Assembly (NCBI GenBank): GCA_002707085.1
Contig: PALY01000031.1
Span: 48,078 to 54,649, forward strand
Length of the DNA stretch: 6,572 nucleotides
Reading direction: 5' to 3'
Origin: Deltaproteobacteria bacterium
GTDB taxonomy: Bacteria; Myxococcota_A; UBA796
Part shown: positions 6,445 to 6,572 of the stretch, one piece after another
Layout: every line of letters begins with the position of its first letter
Numbering within the stretch: position 1 is the first letter of the stretch
Translations under genes and position numbers: made by a program
The notes under the pieces: generated by a model
Seen by the model: the letters and a program-made list of their open reading frames with translations, nothing else
Told to the model about the DNA's origin: nothing
Databases searched by the model: none

Positions 6445-6572
6445 GGTAGGTCTCCTGGCTTACGGCCGTTGTCTTCAACTCCTTCCCAGGTCTACACCCA
6501 GTGGTCATTGTTGAAGCGTGACCGATTACAGTGGCGGGACCGCGTCGGAATCACACCGACTTCCCATGTTTC
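6445..6572 (-). ncRNA. Cobalamin (B12) riboswitch aptamer, 5' end outside window
   Basis: Read on the minus strand, the conserved cobalamin riboswitch elements appear in order. These are GGGAAG (6560-6565), a stem GUCGG/CCGAC (6556-6560 with 6544-6548) closing a UGUGAUU loop, GCGG-UC-CCGC (6534-6543), ACUGUAA (6526-6532), a peripheral arm with CGGUC/GGCCG (6520-6524 with 6463-6467) and CUUCAAC/GUUGAAG (6510-6516 with 6473-6479), then the B12 box AAGCCAGGAGACCU (6448-6461). Family knowledge: this aptamer (Rfam Cobalamin type) binds adenosyl- or other cobalamins and usually lowers expression of B12 uptake or synthesis genes, or of B12-independent isoenzymes. Its first paired region (5' strand of P1, P2 and part of P3) lies beyond the window. 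It sits about 90 bases upstream of the lipoprotein start codon, on the same strand, with no terminator hairpin between. Confidence 0.93.

Noticed and set aside
6359..6447. Transcription terminator in the riboswitch leader
   Set aside because: The only strong hairpin overlaps the ribosome binding site and has no following U-tract, so translational control is the better reading.
6376..6447. Kissing-loop partner (L13) for the UGUGAUU loop of the aptamer
   Set aside because: Only short, wobble-containing matches were found by eye, and the best one overlaps the probable P1 strand, so no assignment was made.
6359..6508. A 651-residue version of the acidic protein starting about 50 codons further upstream
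   Set aside because: The extra codons run through the riboswitch and its expression platform, lack a suitable ribosome binding site, and would bury the signal peptide. The ATG at 6358 has a good Shine-Dalgarno and begins a lipoprotein signal.

Overview
The window is about 6.6 kb of bacterial chromosome of moderate GC with dense, mostly minus-strand genes. Three things point to a Deltaproteobacteria-type organism (Myxococcota or Bradymonadota grade): several predicted lipoproteins, a long Asp-Ala linker placed just after a lipoprotein cysteine, and an N-terminal repeat resembling lipoprotein domains I recall from that group. This placement is an inference of low to moderate confidence.

Layout from left to right. 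(1) Positions 1-624, plus strand, hold the C-terminal part of argininosuccinate lyase (argH), cut by the window edge. (2) Positions 625-681 are a short convergent gap with a strong hairpin. (3) Positions 682-4384, minus strand, form a tight three-gene operon. In transcription order it encodes an active-site-intact M16 zinc protease lipoprotein, an M16-fold partner that has lost the zinc motif, and a branched-chain amino acid aminotransferase (ilvE). The joints are TAATG and ATGA overlaps. (4) Positions 4385-4552 hold the operon's upstream region and a 13-bp-stem intrinsic terminator that ends the next unit. (5) Positions 4553-6358, minus strand, encode a 601-residue, extremely acidic lipoprotein: lipid cysteine, then (Asp-Ala)n linker, then five degenerate repeats of about 100 residues. 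(6) Positions 6359-6572 are its leader, containing most of a cobalamin (B12) riboswitch whose 5' end lies beyond the window.

The most interesting unit is 4477-6572: riboswitch, single lipoprotein gene, intrinsic terminator. The leader can form a 9-bp hairpin that hides the Shine-Dalgarno sequence. The B12 box carries the same AGGAGAC sequence as the Shine-Dalgarno region, so it can compete for the same complementary strand. This gives a simple translational OFF-switch model for B12. The protein is a candidate surface or periplasmic factor for B12 (or corrinoid or cobalt) acquisition. That role is inferred only from the riboswitch and the lipoprotein signal, because the protein has no recognisable catalytic or transport domain.

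The M16 pair probably acts as a two-subunit cell-envelope protease. Its operon link to ilvE is clear, but the functional reason is not visible.
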